DNA of 64,000 nucleotides from Aliidiomarina sanyensis. Lineage in GTDB: Bacteria > Pseudomonadota > Gammaproteobacteria > Enterobacterales > Alteromonadaceae. Where the stretch lies: NCBI RefSeq assembly GCF_003987175.1, contig NZ_PIPM01000005.1:62001-126000 (forward strand). The letters are read 5' to 3'. The notes under the pieces are model-generated. The model saw only the letters and a list, made by a program, of their open reading frames with translations. It was not told where the DNA came from and ran no database searches. Made by a program: the position numbers and the translations under genes. Positions 38,296 to 48,362 of the stretch are shown in pieces (positions within the stretch are counted from its first letter, which is position 1; the number at the start of each line of letters is the position of its first letter).

Positions 38296-39287
38296 GACCC
38301 GAGCTCAAGAACGTACTGACGCTGGGCTGTCTCTGCGGCATTCCCATAGGCCGGAACGTCTTTCCACGATTCGAGCTGAGCGGGTCCACCGAGCAGGGCT
38401 TCGGCAAATGCGCCGTCCCCCTCACACAGGGTAAATACACCTTGTCGCCGGCCCTGAATGACGTGTAAGCGTTGATTAATCAGTAGATTTAAGCACGCCG
38501 CGAGTTGGTAACGCTCAACACCCAGTTGCTGTAATCGGACGACCGCACTGAGTGGATGGCTTGCATGAAGTGTTGCTAGCACGAGATGCCCGGTTTGGGC
38601 GGCTTGGCATGCAATATGCGCGGTTTCCGCATCGCGTATTTCCCCTATCATCAGGACATCAGGGTCTTGCCGCAGCATGGCACGCAGGGCAACGGCAAAA
38701 TCCATTCCAACTGCCGTACGAATCGGGACTTGATTGATTCCCGTCAGGGCAATCTCGACCGGATCTTCTACGGTACTGATATTTAGCTTCTGGGTATCGA
38801 GGGTTTGCAGCATGGCGTAGAGTGTTCGGGTTTTTCCACTGCCCGTGGGTCCGGTGACCAGAATTAAGCCCTCACTTCGAGTAAGGTTGCTGCGAATGCG
38901 CTGAAGCTGTGGCGGCATTAGCCCCAGTGCAGTAAGCGGCAGCGCACGTTCTCCGCGGACTTGCAAACGGAGCACAATTTTCTCTCCATGCAAGGTGGCC
39001 AGGGTGTTGAGACGACAGTCGACTTCGAGGGTCGCACCGCTGACCCGCAGTCGGCCGTCCTGAGGTAGACGTCGTTCGGTGGTATCCATCCCCGCAGCCG
39101 TTTTGAGTGCGGCGATTATTCGTGTGGCCTGGGCCGGCGTGAGTCGGCTGCGCCGGATTAATTTTCCAAGCACACGTCCTCGCCAGTAAGCCCCTTCGGG
39201 AAAGACTTCCAAATGGAGGTCGGAGCATCCATCGTGTGCCGCTGAGCAAATAAAATCGACCAAATCACGGCTCAGTTGGGCTGACAT
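38292..39287 (-). CDS. pilB: Type IV pilus assembly ATPase, PilB/GspE-like, short form
   Basis: This 324-residue AAA-type secretion ATPase should power pilin assembly. The N2 domain (about 1-110, SDLHLEVFPEGAYWRGRVLG) is followed by the ATPase core with Walker A GPTGSGKT (Lys152), the STVEDPVE Asp box, the Walker B region DPDVLMIGEIRDAETA and the ATLHAS His box. Full PilB proteins have about 560 residues with an N1 domain, and usually a tetracysteine zinc site near the C-terminus. Both are absent here, so by length it is closer to PilT. Its neighbours pilA, pilC and pilD argue for an assembly role. The start at 39287 has a GGGAGG 8 bases upstream. Confidence 0.88.
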   Translation of the reverse strand: MSAQLSRDLVDFICSAAHDGCSDLHLEVFPEGAYWRGRVLGKLIRRSRLTPAQATRIIAALKTAAGMDTTERRLPQDGRLRVSGATLEVDCRLNTLATLHGEKIVLRLQVRGERALPLTALGLMPPQLQRIRSNLTRSEGLILVTGPTGSGKTRTLYAMLQTLDTQKLNISTVEDPVEIALTGINQVPIRTAVGMDFAVALRAMLRQDPDVLMIGEIRDAETAHIACQAAQTGHLVLATLHASHPLSAVVRLQQLGVERYQLAACLNLLINQRLHVIQGRRQGVFTLCEGDGAFAEALLGGPAQLESWKDVPAYGNAAETAQRQYVLELGS

Positions 39288-39288
39288 A

Positions 39289-39753
39289 CTAGAGACCTCC
39301 CGCACAATGGGGAATTCGCATCGCACTATCATGTAACGCGACAAAATCGGAGCAATTCACTTGCCACTGAAGTTGTGCGGCGGAGGCAGCAGGCCGGACT
39401 TCGACAATGAGTGGCTCACCGGATCGGTCGCGCACGTCCAGTGTCGCTCGCACACTGCCCGCCGTGGTTCCCGCGCCCAATGCGGAGAGCCCAACAGGAA
39501 GAGGGCTTTCAACCGCAGGAATGCCTCGTTGACCAAAAGAAGAACAGGAAGAAAGGGTTCCTTCCATTTGCCAACATAAATTGATTGCGGTTTGCCATGG
39601 CTGTAATCCCAAGAGCGCCGTGCCCGCCCGAGCGCGCATGGTGTAATCGGTGTAAGCAGGAATTGCGATCGAACTGAGAATCGCAATGATTGCCACCACG
39701 ATCATTAACTCAACGAGATTGAATCCCCGGATTTGAGAAGCATAAGATTGCAT
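39289..39753 (-). CDS. pilA: Type IV major pilin (prepilin PilA)
   Basis: This 154-residue prepilin has a 10-residue leader ending in RG, cleavage before Phe11, Glu at mature position 5 (FNLVE) and the hydrophobic stem [18 protein letters not shown]. The globular part has two cysteine pairs (NLC...SSC and NCS...PHC) that may form disulfides, including the C-terminal D-loop. I chose ATG 39753 with GGAGGG 5 bases upstream. pilB begins one base after the stop. Confidence 0.95.
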   Translation of the reverse strand: MQSYASQIRGFNLVELMIVVAIIAILSSIAIPAYTDYTMRARAGTALLGLQPWQTAINLCWQMEGTLSSCSSFGQRGIPAVESPLPVGLSALGAGTTAGSVRATLDVRDRSGEPLIVEVRPAASAAQLQWQVNCSDFVALHDSAMRIPHCAGGL

Positions 39754-39824
39754 GGAAGCCCTCCGTGGCCCATGAAAGTGTTCTCTTAGGGTGGAGGGAA
39801 GACGCAAAAATCACAAGGTAAGCG

Positions 39825-39847
39825 GTCCGCGATCAGTTATCGCGGAC
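39825..39847. other. Perfect inverted repeat between nadC and pilA
   Basis: GTCCGCGAT (39825-39833) pairs with ATCGCGGAC (39839-39847) around CAGTT. It lies 25 bases after the nadC stop in nadC's direction and about 70 bases before pilA. It looks like a nadC terminator but has no proper T-run. Confidence 0.5.
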
Positions 39848-39871
39848 AGATTTATCAATACGTTTCGCCTG

Positions 39872-40810
<939 letters not shown>

Positions 40811-41335
40811 TTACTGACGAATCGTTAAAACGCCGTCGCGCTGCGTGAATTCTAACGCGCGAAGGGCACTCATGCCCAGCAGAATGTGACTGCTGTCATA
40901 ATCAGGAACAATAGTGGCAGCGACATTGTAGAGGCGAATCTCACCAAATGTCAGCACGTCGATCTCCGTTTGATAGGCGGTAGCAATACCACTTGCGGTG
41001 CGGACTTGGACCCGTTGACCGCGTGTCACACCGAGTCGGTTTTCCAAGCGGCCCGGGATAGCGACTTGAGTCGCCCCAGTATCCAACAGGAAGGATACGT
41101 CGTAGCCATTGATGGTGCCATTTGCGAGGTAATGCCCCGCACGATTCTGTTGCAGCTCGACCACCGCGGTGTTTCCTTCAGTCCACGATTGAACCCGCTG
41201 ATTTGGATTTTGCTGACGTCCCAAGTAAGAATCGAAAAAGAGGTACAGCACACCAAAAATAGCGATCCACGCGATAAACGCGAAGCGTTTGCCGATCGTG
41301 CGTGTGCTATCGTCGGAAGGCATCTCAGAGCGCAT
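40811..41335 (-). CDS. Membrane-anchored retropepsin-like aspartic protease
   Basis: This 174-residue protein has one N-terminal membrane helix (about 18-37) and a periplasmic retropepsin-like domain with the active-site motif D85-T-G-A in VSFLLDTGATQVAIP. A further hydrophobic-Gly stretch, ILLGMSALRALEF, matches the second conserved part of clan AA proteases of this type. Such proteins act as dimers, each giving one Asp. The substrate is unknown and I do not assign one. It lies between nadC and ampD, with AGAGGA 7 bases before the ATG, and diverges from ampD. Confidence 0.85.
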   Translation of the reverse strand: MRSEMPSDDSTRTIGKRFAFIAWIAIFGVLYLFFDSYLGRQQNPNQRVQSWTEGNTAVVELQQNRAGHYLANGTINGYDVSFLLDTGATQVAIPGRLENRLGVTRGQRVQVRTASGIATAYQTEIDVLTFGEIRLYNVAATIVPDYDSSHILLGMSALRALEFTQRDGVLTIRQ

Positions 41336-41411
41336 TCCCGTATCCTCTTACTCGCTTCTGTGGTACAACATTATCATACTTCAATTACTGACAGATGGCT
41401 GTTTTCGTTCA

Positions 41412-41438
41412 TTTTGTTCAATAGCGACGTGAACAAAA
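41412..41438. repeat. Perfect 9-9-9 inverted repeat upstream of ampD
   Basis: TTTTGTTCA (41412-41420) is matched by TGAACAAAA (41430-41438) with a 9-base centre, so the half-sites are 18 bases apart, close to two helical turns. It lies 23 bases before the ampD start and may be an operator for an unknown regulator. It could also form a hairpin near the ribosome-binding site. Confidence 0.6.
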
Positions 41439-41461
41439 GCTGATGAGAGAAGGACTGATGT

Positions 41462-42037
41462 GTGGCTGATATCCGGATCATCCAACACCGCTGCGAAGGG
41501 GTTTCTTTTTACCCCTCGCCTCATGCGGACGAGCGCCCCTCGGGCGAAGCCGTTCGCTTGTTAGTAGTGCACAATATCTCATTGCCCCCCGGTGAGTTTG
41601 GGACCCCATACGTAACAGATTTGTTCCTTGGTACCCTCGATTGCGATGCACATCCTTATTTTGAACAGCTGCGCGAGCTGCGAGTTTCTGCCCATGCGTT
41701 CATTCGTCGGACCGGGGAGATTATCCAGTATGTCGACTTTAATCGGCGTGCTTGGCACGCAGGTGTCTCCGAATGGCAAGGACAATCACGCTGCAATGAC
41801 TTCGCGATCGGCATAGAACTTGAGGGAACCGATCACACCCCCTACACTAAAGAGCAATATCATACACTTGCTGCATTGACCGTCGCCTTGCAATCGGCCT
41901 ATCCAGCAATCACCGCCGACCACATTGTCGGCCATGAAGACATCGCGCCAGGACGAAAAACAGATCCCGGCCCGGCATTTGATTGGGAATATTATCGGCA
42001 GCAAATTGCTGCGCTTACCGAAAAGGATGGTAAATAA
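41462..42037 (+). CDS. ampD: 1,6-anhydro-N-acetylmuramyl-L-alanine amidase AmpD
   Basis: This 191-residue cytoplasmic zinc amidase cleaves the peptide from anhydro-MurNAc during cell wall recycling. In species with AmpR its loss raises beta-lactamase levels. Zinc ligands fit His37 (VVHNIS), His158 (VGHEDIAPGRKTDPG) and Asp168. Translation starts at a GTG, with AAGGA 7 bases upstream. There is no in-frame ATG nearby. ampE follows after 3 bases. Confidence 0.96.
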   Translation: MADIRIIQHRCEGVSFYPSPHADERPSGEAVRLLVVHNISLPPGEFGTPYVTDLFLGTLDCDAHPYFEQLRELRVSAHAFIRRTGEIIQYVDFNRRAWHAGVSEWQGQSRCNDFAIGIELEGTDHTPYTKEQYHTLAALTVALQSAYPAITADHIVGHEDIAPGRKTDPGPAFDWEYYRQQIAALTEKDGK

Positions 42038-42040
42038 GCT

Positions 42041-42835
42041 ATGGTCGTGTTGTCCTTATTGATTGCGTTGATATTAGAGCGCCTGCGCATCACGTCAGAA
42101 AACTGGCGGCTAGAACCAACGGTTGCTCGGTGGGACGAATGGCTCACAGAGCATGAACAGATCGGTCCCTGGCGGAAACATGATTTATTGGGCCCCCTGT
42201 TGCTCATCTCACCCGCAATTTTACTGGCTGTCCTGTTACTGTTTTCACAAAGTTACCTCGCGTTGCTGATCGTCAATGTCCTCGTGTTATCGCTGGCCAT
42301 TGGTTGTCGGCCTCAACGCGCTGCCTTACGTCAGTTCTTGCTCGCAGCCAACCGGGGCGACCAAGAAAGCCGTGAAGAGCACGCGAAAGCCTTACACTAC
42401 GTTGACGACGAAGAACTCACCATAGGGCAGCAATTAATCTGGCTAAACTTCCGTTATTACTTTGCGGTTGCGTTCTGGTTTGCCATTCTCGGTGCCGCCG
42501 GCGCACTCGCCTATGTGCTTCTTCGCGCCCGCGCCAATGAAGTGCAAAAGCTACTAGCCTGGGTTGAATGGCTACCTTTACGCGCCGCCGGGTTCGGCTT
42601 TCTCTTGGTGGGGCATTTCTCCCGCGCGATGCCTGTCTGGGTGAAATCCCTAACACGCGGCATTGAACATCCGCCACGGATTCTCGGCGAGATCGCCCAA
42701 GCGGCCGAAGAAGTTCATGCAGATGAGGATGACCATACCTCCGAGCCCGATGCCATGGTGAATTTGGCGCGTCGGAATGTGATTTTGTTGTTGGTGGTTG
42801 TAGCAGTAGCCACACTCTTCGGCTGGGCCCTTTGA
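42041..42835 (+). CDS. ampE: AmpE, membrane protein of the ampDE operon
   Basis: This 264-residue inner membrane protein begins VVLSLLIALILERLRI and has about four membrane helices (near 2-14, 50-85, 145-165 and 245-263). AmpE is a conserved partner of AmpD, suggested to act as a sensory or transport-like membrane protein; its biochemical function is unproven. Gene order ampD-ampE-(aroP)-pdhR is as in enterobacteria, with aroP missing here. Confidence 0.93.
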   Translation: MVVLSLLIALILERLRITSENWRLEPTVARWDEWLTEHEQIGPWRKHDLLGPLLLISPAILLAVLLLFSQSYLALLIVNVLVLSLAIGCRPQRAALRQFLLAANRGDQESREEHAKALHYVDDEELTIGQQLIWLNFRYYFAVAFWFAILGAAGALAYVLLRARANEVQKLLAWVEWLPLRAAGFGFLLVGHFSRAMPVWVKSLTRGIEHPPRILGEIAQAAEEVHADEDDHTSEPDAMVNLARRNVILLLVVVAVATLFGWAL

Positions 42836-42985
42836 TCTATGGCTTGTCGGAACTCCTTGATGGTGGCGTTGAAATCGAAGCTCAATCGGTGCATAGCGTG
42901 TGGTTCCGGTCTGAATAAAGCCAACGCAAAGGGCGCTTGTTTGGTGGTCGGTCCACGGGGGCTAGTCATTCGCTTGGGTTGGGGC

Positions 42986-42991
42986 TATAAT
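42986..42991 (+). promoter_or_regulatory. Predicted -10 element of the pdhR-aceEF-lpd promoter
   Basis: A perfect TATAAT lies 54 bases before the pdhR start. A weak -35 match, TAGTCA, is found 17 bases upstream at 42963-42968. The PdhR box begins about 13 bases further on, just after the expected transcription start. Confidence 0.65.
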
Positions 42992-43004
42992 GGTCGTCAT
43001 CGGT

Positions 43005-43023
43005 AAATTGGTAAGACCAATTT
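43005..43023 (+). promoter_or_regulatory. PdhR operator
   Basis: AAATTGGTAAGACCAATTT is a perfect palindrome around AAG and matches the known PdhR consensus ATTGGTnnnACCAAT. It sits between the predicted promoter and the pdhR start, so PdhR should block transcription when pyruvate is low. Confidence 0.93.
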
Positions 43024-43045
43024 ACAGAAGCATGGCGAACTGAAT

Positions 43046-43801
43046 ATGAGCTCGATTGAACGGATAGCACATACCAAATTGTCGGACATGATTGTCAGCC
43101 AGATGGAGCGGATGATCGTGGACGGAACCTGGGCGGCAGGTGAACGACTCCCCGCGGAGCGTGAACTTGCAGTCCGTTTTGCTGTGTCTCGTCCGTCGTT
43201 ACGTGAAGCGATTCAAAAACTCGAAGCCAAAGGATTACTCACCCGCCGACAAGGGGGTGGAACCTACGTGCGAGGGGGACTTGCCACCGAAGTGACAGAC
43301 CCACTGTTTGAGCTTTTGGCGCGGCATCCTGAATCTCAGTTTGATCTCCTCGAATTTCGTCATGCTTTAGAAGGCGTTTCTGCTTTTTACGCTGCAATGC
43401 GTGGTACAGATACTGACTTACAGCGTATCGAACACAGCTTTGCTGCAATTCAACAGGTTCGGACTGAATCCGTTGAAGCGCAAGCAGACGCCCTGATGAC
43501 CTTTTATACCAGTATCGCAGAAGCGTCCCACAATGTGGTGTTGCTCCATTTGGTGCGCGGTATGCGAGGCTTGTTGCAACAGAATATGCGAAGGAACTTG
43601 GAAGTTTTGCTCGAGCGCAGTGATGTGCGTGACCAACTCCATATCCATCGCAAAGCAATTGTCGATGCAATCAGTGCAAGGGAGCCAGAACAAGCGCGGG
43701 ATGCCTGTCACGCGCATTTGGCCTATATTGAACGGACCTTATTACAGATCAATCGGGAACACACACGTTTGCAGCGCTCGCTGCGACGCAATGAACCCTG
43801 A
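43046..43801 (+). CDS. pdhR: Pyruvate dehydrogenase complex repressor PdhR (GntR/FCD family)
   Basis: This 251-residue regulator has an N-terminal winged helix (about 10-75, MIVDGTWAAGERLPAERELAVRFAVSRPSLREAI) and an all-helical FCD ligand domain (about 95-235). PdhR binds DNA without pyruvate and is released by it. Its own operator is 23 bases upstream, so autoregulation with aceE-aceF-lpd is expected. aceE begins 27 bases after the stop. Confidence 0.95.
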   Translation: MSSIERIAHTKLSDMIVSQMERMIVDGTWAAGERLPAERELAVRFAVSRPSLREAIQKLEAKGLLTRRQGGGTYVRGGLATEVTDPLFELLARHPESQFDLLEFRHALEGVSAFYAAMRGTDTDLQRIEHSFAAIQQVRTESVEAQADALMTFYTSIAEASHNVVLLHLVRGMRGLLQQNMRRNLEVLLERSDVRDQLHIHRKAIVDAISAREPEQARDACHAHLAYIERTLLQINREHTRLQRSLRRNEP

Positions 43802-43828
43802 ACTCCCATGGAGATGTAAGGAAAGATT

Positions 43829-46510
43829 ATGGCAGAACTTCATCAAACAGATATTGATCAGCAAGAAACGCAAGAGTGGATTGATGCCCTCGAAGCGGTG
43901 CTCGATGCCGAGGGCCCAGAGCGCGCGCATTTTATTCTTGAGCAGCTGATCGATAAAGCGCGTCGCAGTGGAGCGTATTTACCCTATCAGCCGACCACCG
44001 CTTACTTGAACACAATTCCTGTGAGCCAAGAGCCTGTCATGCCAGGTGACCACACATTGGAAGCACGAATTCGAGCGGCAATCCGTTGGAATGCGTTGGC
44101 GATGGTACTGCGTGCATCAAAGAAAGAGTTGGAATTGGGTGGCCACATCTCAAGCTTTGCATCATCTGCGATGCTTTACGATATTGGTTTCAATCATTTC
44201 TTCCGCGCTCCGACCGAACAAGACGGCGGCGATTTCTTGTTTATTCAAGGCCATGCTTCCCCAGGTATCTATGCGCGTGCGTTCCTTGAAGGGCGTGTGA
44301 CTGAGGCGCAACTCGATAAATTCCGTCAAGAAGTCGATGGGGAAGGGCTTTCCTCATACCCACATCCCAAACTGATGCCCGATTTTTGGCAATTCCCCAC
44401 GGTATCAATGGGACTTGGGCCAATGCAGGCAATTTACACCGCGCGTTTCCTGAAATATCTCACTGATCGCGGTATTAAAGATTGTTCGAACCAACGGGTC
44501 TATTGCTTCTTGGGTGACGGTGAAGTCGATGAGCCGGAAAGTTTGGGTGCCATTGGTATGGCGAGCCGTGAAGGACTCGATAATTTGACCTTCATTGTGA
44601 ACTGTAACCTGCAACGCTTGGATGGCCCAGTTCGCGGAAATGGAAAAATCATCCAAGAACTCGAAGGCACCTTCCGTGGCGCTGGTTGGGAAGTCATCAA
44701 AGTCATTTGGGGTCGGTACTGGGACCCACTTCTGTATCGGGATACGGACGGCAAACTCGCGGAGATCATGCAAGATAGCGTGGATGGCGAGTATCAGAAT
44801 TACAAAGCGAAAGGTGGTGCGTACACCCGTGAGCATTTCTTTGGTAAAACCGAAGAAACCAAAGCGATGGTGGCCAACTTATCCGATGAAGACATTTGGC
44901 GCCTCAACCGCGGTGGTCATGATCCAGTGAAGGTGTATGCTGCCTATCATAAGGCCGTCAATACCAAAGGCCGTCCGCAAGTCATCCTTGCGAAGACTGT
45001 CAAAGGCTACGGTATGGGCACGGCAGGCGAAGGAAAGAACGTCGCTCACCAAGTGAAGAAAATGGACATGGATGCGATCAAGCATTTCCGTGACCGTTTT
45101 AATATCCCAATCAAAGACAGCGAGCTTGAGGACATCCCATACTACAAGTTTGAGGATGATAGCGAAGAGCTCAAATATTTGCGTGAGCGCCGTGAGAAGC
45201 TTGGCGGCTTTATGCCGGTGCGTCGTGCAGAAACCGATAAGGAACTGGAAGTCCCAGGCCTGAAAGCATTCGAAGCGGTATTGAAGGGCTCGGGAGACCG
45301 AGAAATCTCCACTACGATGGCCTTTGTGCGTGTCCTGACGGCCATGTTGAAAGACAAAAAAGTTGGGCAACGTGTTGTTCCCATTATTCCTGATGAAGCA
45401 CGAACCTTTGGTATGGAAGGTCTGTTCCGTCAAGTGGGTATTTACTCGTCACAAGGGCAGAAATATACCCCGCAAGATGCCGATCAGGTGGCTTATTACC
45501 GGGAAGATAAGAAAGGTCAAGTGCTGCAAGAAGGGATCAACGAACTGGGAGCCATGGCTTCGTGGGTTGCGGCAGGAACGAGCTATTCATCGAACAACGA
45601 GCCGATGATTCCTGTTTACATCTACTACTCTATGTTTGGTTTCCAGCGCGTGGGTGATCTGGTCTGGGCCGCGGGTGACAGCCAAGCGCGCGGTTTCCTG
45701 ATTGGTGGCACCGCCGGCCGAACCACGCTGAATGGTGAAGGTCTGCAGCACCAAGATGGTCACAGCCATTTGCATTTCGGAACCGTTCCGAACTGCATTA
45801 CCTATGATCCAACGTTTGGATACGAAGTTGCGGTAATTGTTCAGGACGGAATGCGTCGGATGTTCGCGGAACAGGAAAATGTGTTCTATTACATCACCGT
45901 TATGAACGAAAACTACAAGCAACCAGAAATGCCTGAAGGCGTGGAAGAGGGCATCTTACGCGGTATCTACAAGCTGGATGAAGTGAAAGCCAAGAGTGGC
46001 AAAACCAAGGCAAAAGGCGAGGTTCGTCTCCTCGGTTCAGGTACCATTCTCAATGAGGTGCGTAAAGCGGCACAGATCCTGGCAGATGACTTTGATATCC
46101 AAGCGACCGTATTTAGTGCGACATCCTTCAACGAGCTGGCGCGGGATGGATTGGATGTCGAGCGTTACAACATGCTGAACCCGACGAAGAAAGAGAAACG
46201 GGCGTTCATTACCGAAGTGCTAGAGCAAGGCAATGGTCCAGTGATTGCAGCGACAGACTATATGAAGCTGTATGCAGACCAAGTTCGCGCTTGGGTCCCT
46301 GGGGCATATCGTGTCCTCGGAACCGATGGATTTGGACGTTCGGATAGTCGTGAAAACCTGCGTCGTCACTTTGAAGTGAATGCGGAGTATGTCGTGGTAG
46401 CCGCCCTGAGCGAGCTTGCCAAAGCGGGCGATATCGATAAGAAAGTGGTGGCAAAAGCTATCAAAGATTACGGTATCGATGTTGAGAAAGTAAACCCACT
46501 GTACGCGTAA
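43829..46510 (+). CDS. aceE: Pyruvate dehydrogenase E1 component (homodimeric)
   Basis: This 893-residue thiamine diphosphate enzyme decarboxylates pyruvate and acetylates the E2 lipoyl groups. The chain has the single-subunit layout of gammaproteobacterial E1 (E. coli 887). The thiamine-binding region includes [28 protein letters not shown]...NCNLQ (GDG...N pattern). The [15 protein letters not shown] and [10 protein letters not shown]-like ([21 protein letters not shown]) stretches are typical. aceF follows after 10 bases. Confidence 0.97.
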   Translation: MAELHQTDIDQQETQEWIDALEAVLDAEGPERAHFILEQLIDKARRSGAYLPYQPTTAYLNTIPVSQEPVMPGDHTLEARIRAAIRWNALAMVLRASKKELELGGHISSFASSAMLYDIGFNHFFRAPTEQDGGDFLFIQGHASPGIYARAFLEGRVTEAQLDKFRQEVDGEGLSSYPHPKLMPDFWQFPTVSMGLGPMQAIYTARFLKYLTDRGIKDCSNQRVYCFLGDGEVDEPESLGAIGMASREGLDNLTFIVNCNLQRLDGPVRGNGKIIQELEGTFRGAGWEVIKVIWGRYWDPLLYRDTDGKLAEIMQDSVDGEYQNYKAKGGAYTREHFFGKTEETKAMVANLSDEDIWRLNRGGHDPVKVYAAYHKAVNTKGRPQVILAKTVKGYGMGTAGEGKNVAHQVKKMDMDAIKHFRDRFNIPIKDSELEDIPYYKFEDDSEELKYLRERREKLGGFMPVRRAETDKELEVPGLKAFEAVLKGSGDREISTTMAFVRVLTAMLKDKKVGQRVVPIIPDEARTFGMEGLFRQVGIYSSQGQKYTPQDADQVAYYREDKKGQVLQEGINELGAMASWVAAGTSYSSNNEPMIPVYIYYSMFGFQRVGDLVWAAGDSQARGFLIGGTAGRTTLNGEGLQHQDGHSHLHFGTVPNCITYDPTFGYEVAVIVQDGMRRMFAEQENVFYYITVMNENYKQPEMPEGVEEGILRGIYKLDEVKAKSGKTKAKGEVRLLGSGTILNEVRKAAQILADDFDIQATVFSATSFNELARDGLDVERYNMLNPTKKEKRAFITEVLEQGNGPVIAATDYMKLYADQVRAWVPGAYRVLGTDGFGRSDSRENLRRHFEVNAEYVVVAALSELAKAGDIDKKVVAKAIKDYGIDVEKVNPLYA

Positions 46511-46520
46511 GGAGCGACTC

Positions 46521-48269
46521 ATGGCAGATGCAAAAGAAGTAAAAGTTCCCGATGTCGGTGGGGAAAGCATTGAGGTCATCGAAGTTCTGGTCAGTGAAGG
46601 GGATTCGGTTGAAGCCGAGGACTCGTTGGTGACTGTGGAAAGTGATAAGGCTTCGATGGATATTCCAGCGCCTTTCGCTGGAAAAATTAAGAGTCTCAAA
46701 GTTAGTGTCGGCGACAAGATTAGCGAGGGTGATTTGCTCGCGCTGATCGAGGCCGCAGAAAGTGATTCTTCCGACGACAGCAAGGAAGAAACATCGTCCG
46801 ATGATCAGCAGGACGAGGCGGATTCTCAATCGAAAAAGGACGAGTCGAAGAAAGACGAACCGAAAGACGAAAAGCAGTCCGCTGAGAAATCTGCGGATAC
46901 GGACAAGAAGCCGAAGAAATCATCCGGTGCATCGGAAGTGATTGACGTGAAAGTGCCTGATATCGGTGATTCCGGTGAAGTGGACGTGATCGAGGTCTTG
47001 GTTGCAGAGGGTGATGAAGTTGCAGAAGAAGACGGCTTGATCACGCTTGAAACGGACAAGGCGACGATGGACGTGCCGAGTCCGAAAGCTGGTAAAGTAA
47101 AGTCGCTCAAGGTGAAAGTGGGTGACAAGGTCAGCGAAGGAAGTCTGGTACTCGAGCTTGAGATTGCGGGTGCGGATGACGATGCGGACGATTCAGACGA
47201 CACGCGTGAAGCGTCGGAGAGTGAACAACAAGCGTCGAGTGAGAAAGCTGAGAAGCGCGATGAGAGCTCATCTGAAAGTCGGAGCGAGCGCCGTGACCCA
47301 CCGGTCCCTGATCACCCGCTCGGTAAAAAAGGCAAAGCTGCTGGGTTAGCCCATGCGTCGCCTGCTGTGCGTCGAGTCGCCCGGGAGTTTGGGGTGGATC
47401 TGAGTCAGGTAAAAGGCTCTGGTCCCAAAGGACGTATTCTAAAAGAAGACGTCCAAGAATACGTGAAATATGAACTCTCGCGTCCGAAAGCGTCTGCTGC
47501 GGCAAACACAGGCGGAACCGGTGGCTTGCAAGTGATTGCGCCACCGAAGGTCGATTTTAGTAAGTTTGGTGATGTTGAAGAAGTCGAATTGACACGTATT
47601 CAACGCATATCAGGTCCTAACTTGCATCGTAACTGGGTCACGATTCCTCATGTGACTCAGTTTGATGAAGCCGATATTACTGAGCTCGAAGCGTTCCGGA
47701 AGGGCGAAAACGAACAGCTGGCCAAACGTAAGGCAGATGTGAAATTTACGCCGCTGGTCTTTATCATGAAGGCGGTGGCAAAAGCGTTGCAAGAGTTTCC
47801 AGTGTTTAACTCTTCGTTGCATGAAGACGGCGAGCGTCTAATCCTGAAGAAGTATGTGCATATTGGAATTGCGGTCGATACGCCAAACGGATTGGTCGTT
47901 CCGGTTATTCGTGATGTCGACAAGAAAGGCATCATTGAGCTGTCTCGAGAGTTAACTGATGTCAGCCTTCGTGCACGGGACGGCAAGTTGAAAGCAGCCG
48001 ATATGCAGGGTGGTTGCTTCTCAATTTCGAGCCTGGGCGGGATTGGCGGTACCGCATTCACACCAATCGTAAATGCGCCTGAAGTGGCTATCTTGGGTGT
48101 CTCAAAGAGTGATATCAAGCCCATCTGGAACGGCAAAGAGTTTGAGCCGCGCCTGATGTTGCCTCTGAGCCTGTCCTACGACCATCGTGTGATTGACGGG
48201 GCGTTGGCGGCGCGGTTCACTGTGTATTTGAGCAGCGTTTTGTCAGATATTCGGAAAATCATTCTCTAA
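46521..48269 (+). CDS. aceF: Pyruvate dehydrogenase E2, dihydrolipoamide acetyltransferase
   Basis: This 582-residue core enzyme transfers acetyl groups from lipoyl-lysine to CoA. It has two lipoyl domains, with Lys43 (ESDKAS) and Lys180 (ETDKAT). A peripheral-subunit-binding domain follows near 270-310 ([21 protein letters not shown]...), then the catalytic domain ending [15 protein letters not shown] with the active-site His. The two linkers are extremely rich in Asp, Glu, Lys and Ser, where E. coli has Ala-Pro-rich linkers. E. coli also has three lipoyl domains. The gene lies between aceE and lpd. Confidence 0.97.
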   Translation: MADAKEVKVPDVGGESIEVIEVLVSEGDSVEAEDSLVTVESDKASMDIPAPFAGKIKSLKVSVGDKISEGDLLALIEAAESDSSDDSKEETSSDDQQDEADSQSKKDESKKDEPKDEKQSAEKSADTDKKPKKSSGASEVIDVKVPDIGDSGEVDVIEVLVAEGDEVAEEDGLITLETDKATMDVPSPKAGKVKSLKVKVGDKVSEGSLVLELEIAGADDDADDSDDTREASESEQQASSEKAEKRDESSSESRSERRDPPVPDHPLGKKGKAAGLAHASPAVRRVAREFGVDLSQVKGSGPKGRILKEDVQEYVKYELSRPKASAAANTGGTGGLQVIAPPKVDFSKFGDVEEVELTRIQRISGPNLHRNWVTIPHVTQFDEADITELEAFRKGENEQLAKRKADVKFTPLVFIMKAVAKALQEFPVFNSSLHEDGERLILKKYVHIGIAVDTPNGLVVPVIRDVDKKGIIELSRELTDVSLRARDGKLKAADMQGGCFSISSLGGIGGTAFTPIVNAPEVAILGVSKSDIKPIWNGKEFEPRLMLPLSLSYDHRVIDGALAARFTVYLSSVLSDIRKIIL

Positions 48270-48276
48270 ACAAGAC

Positions 48277-48297
48277 GTACCGAGGAAATCTCGGTAC
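48277..48297. other. Perfect inverted repeat between aceF and lpd
   Basis: GTACCGAG (48277-48284) pairs with CTCGGTAC (48290-48297) around GAAAT. It has no T-run, and a second weaker GCGCG/CGCGC pair follows. It may be an RNA stability or processing element that adjusts lpd relative to aceEF. Confidence 0.5.
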
Positions 48298-48362
48298 AAT
48301 ATTGCGCGAAAATTGACGCGCCATGCTCCGGTAGCAGCGAGCATTAACGGATAGGGGTAATC

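Noticed and set aside
39754-39824. Sigma-54 promoter for pilA
   Set aside because: No GG-N10-GC pair with the correct flanking bases was found upstream of pilA.
42839-43006. A 55-codon plus-strand frame between ampE and pdhR, and a minus-strand frame at 42715-42969
   Set aside because: Neither has a ribosome-binding sequence. The first covers the predicted pdhR promoter and the second runs into antisense of ampE, so both are probably chance.
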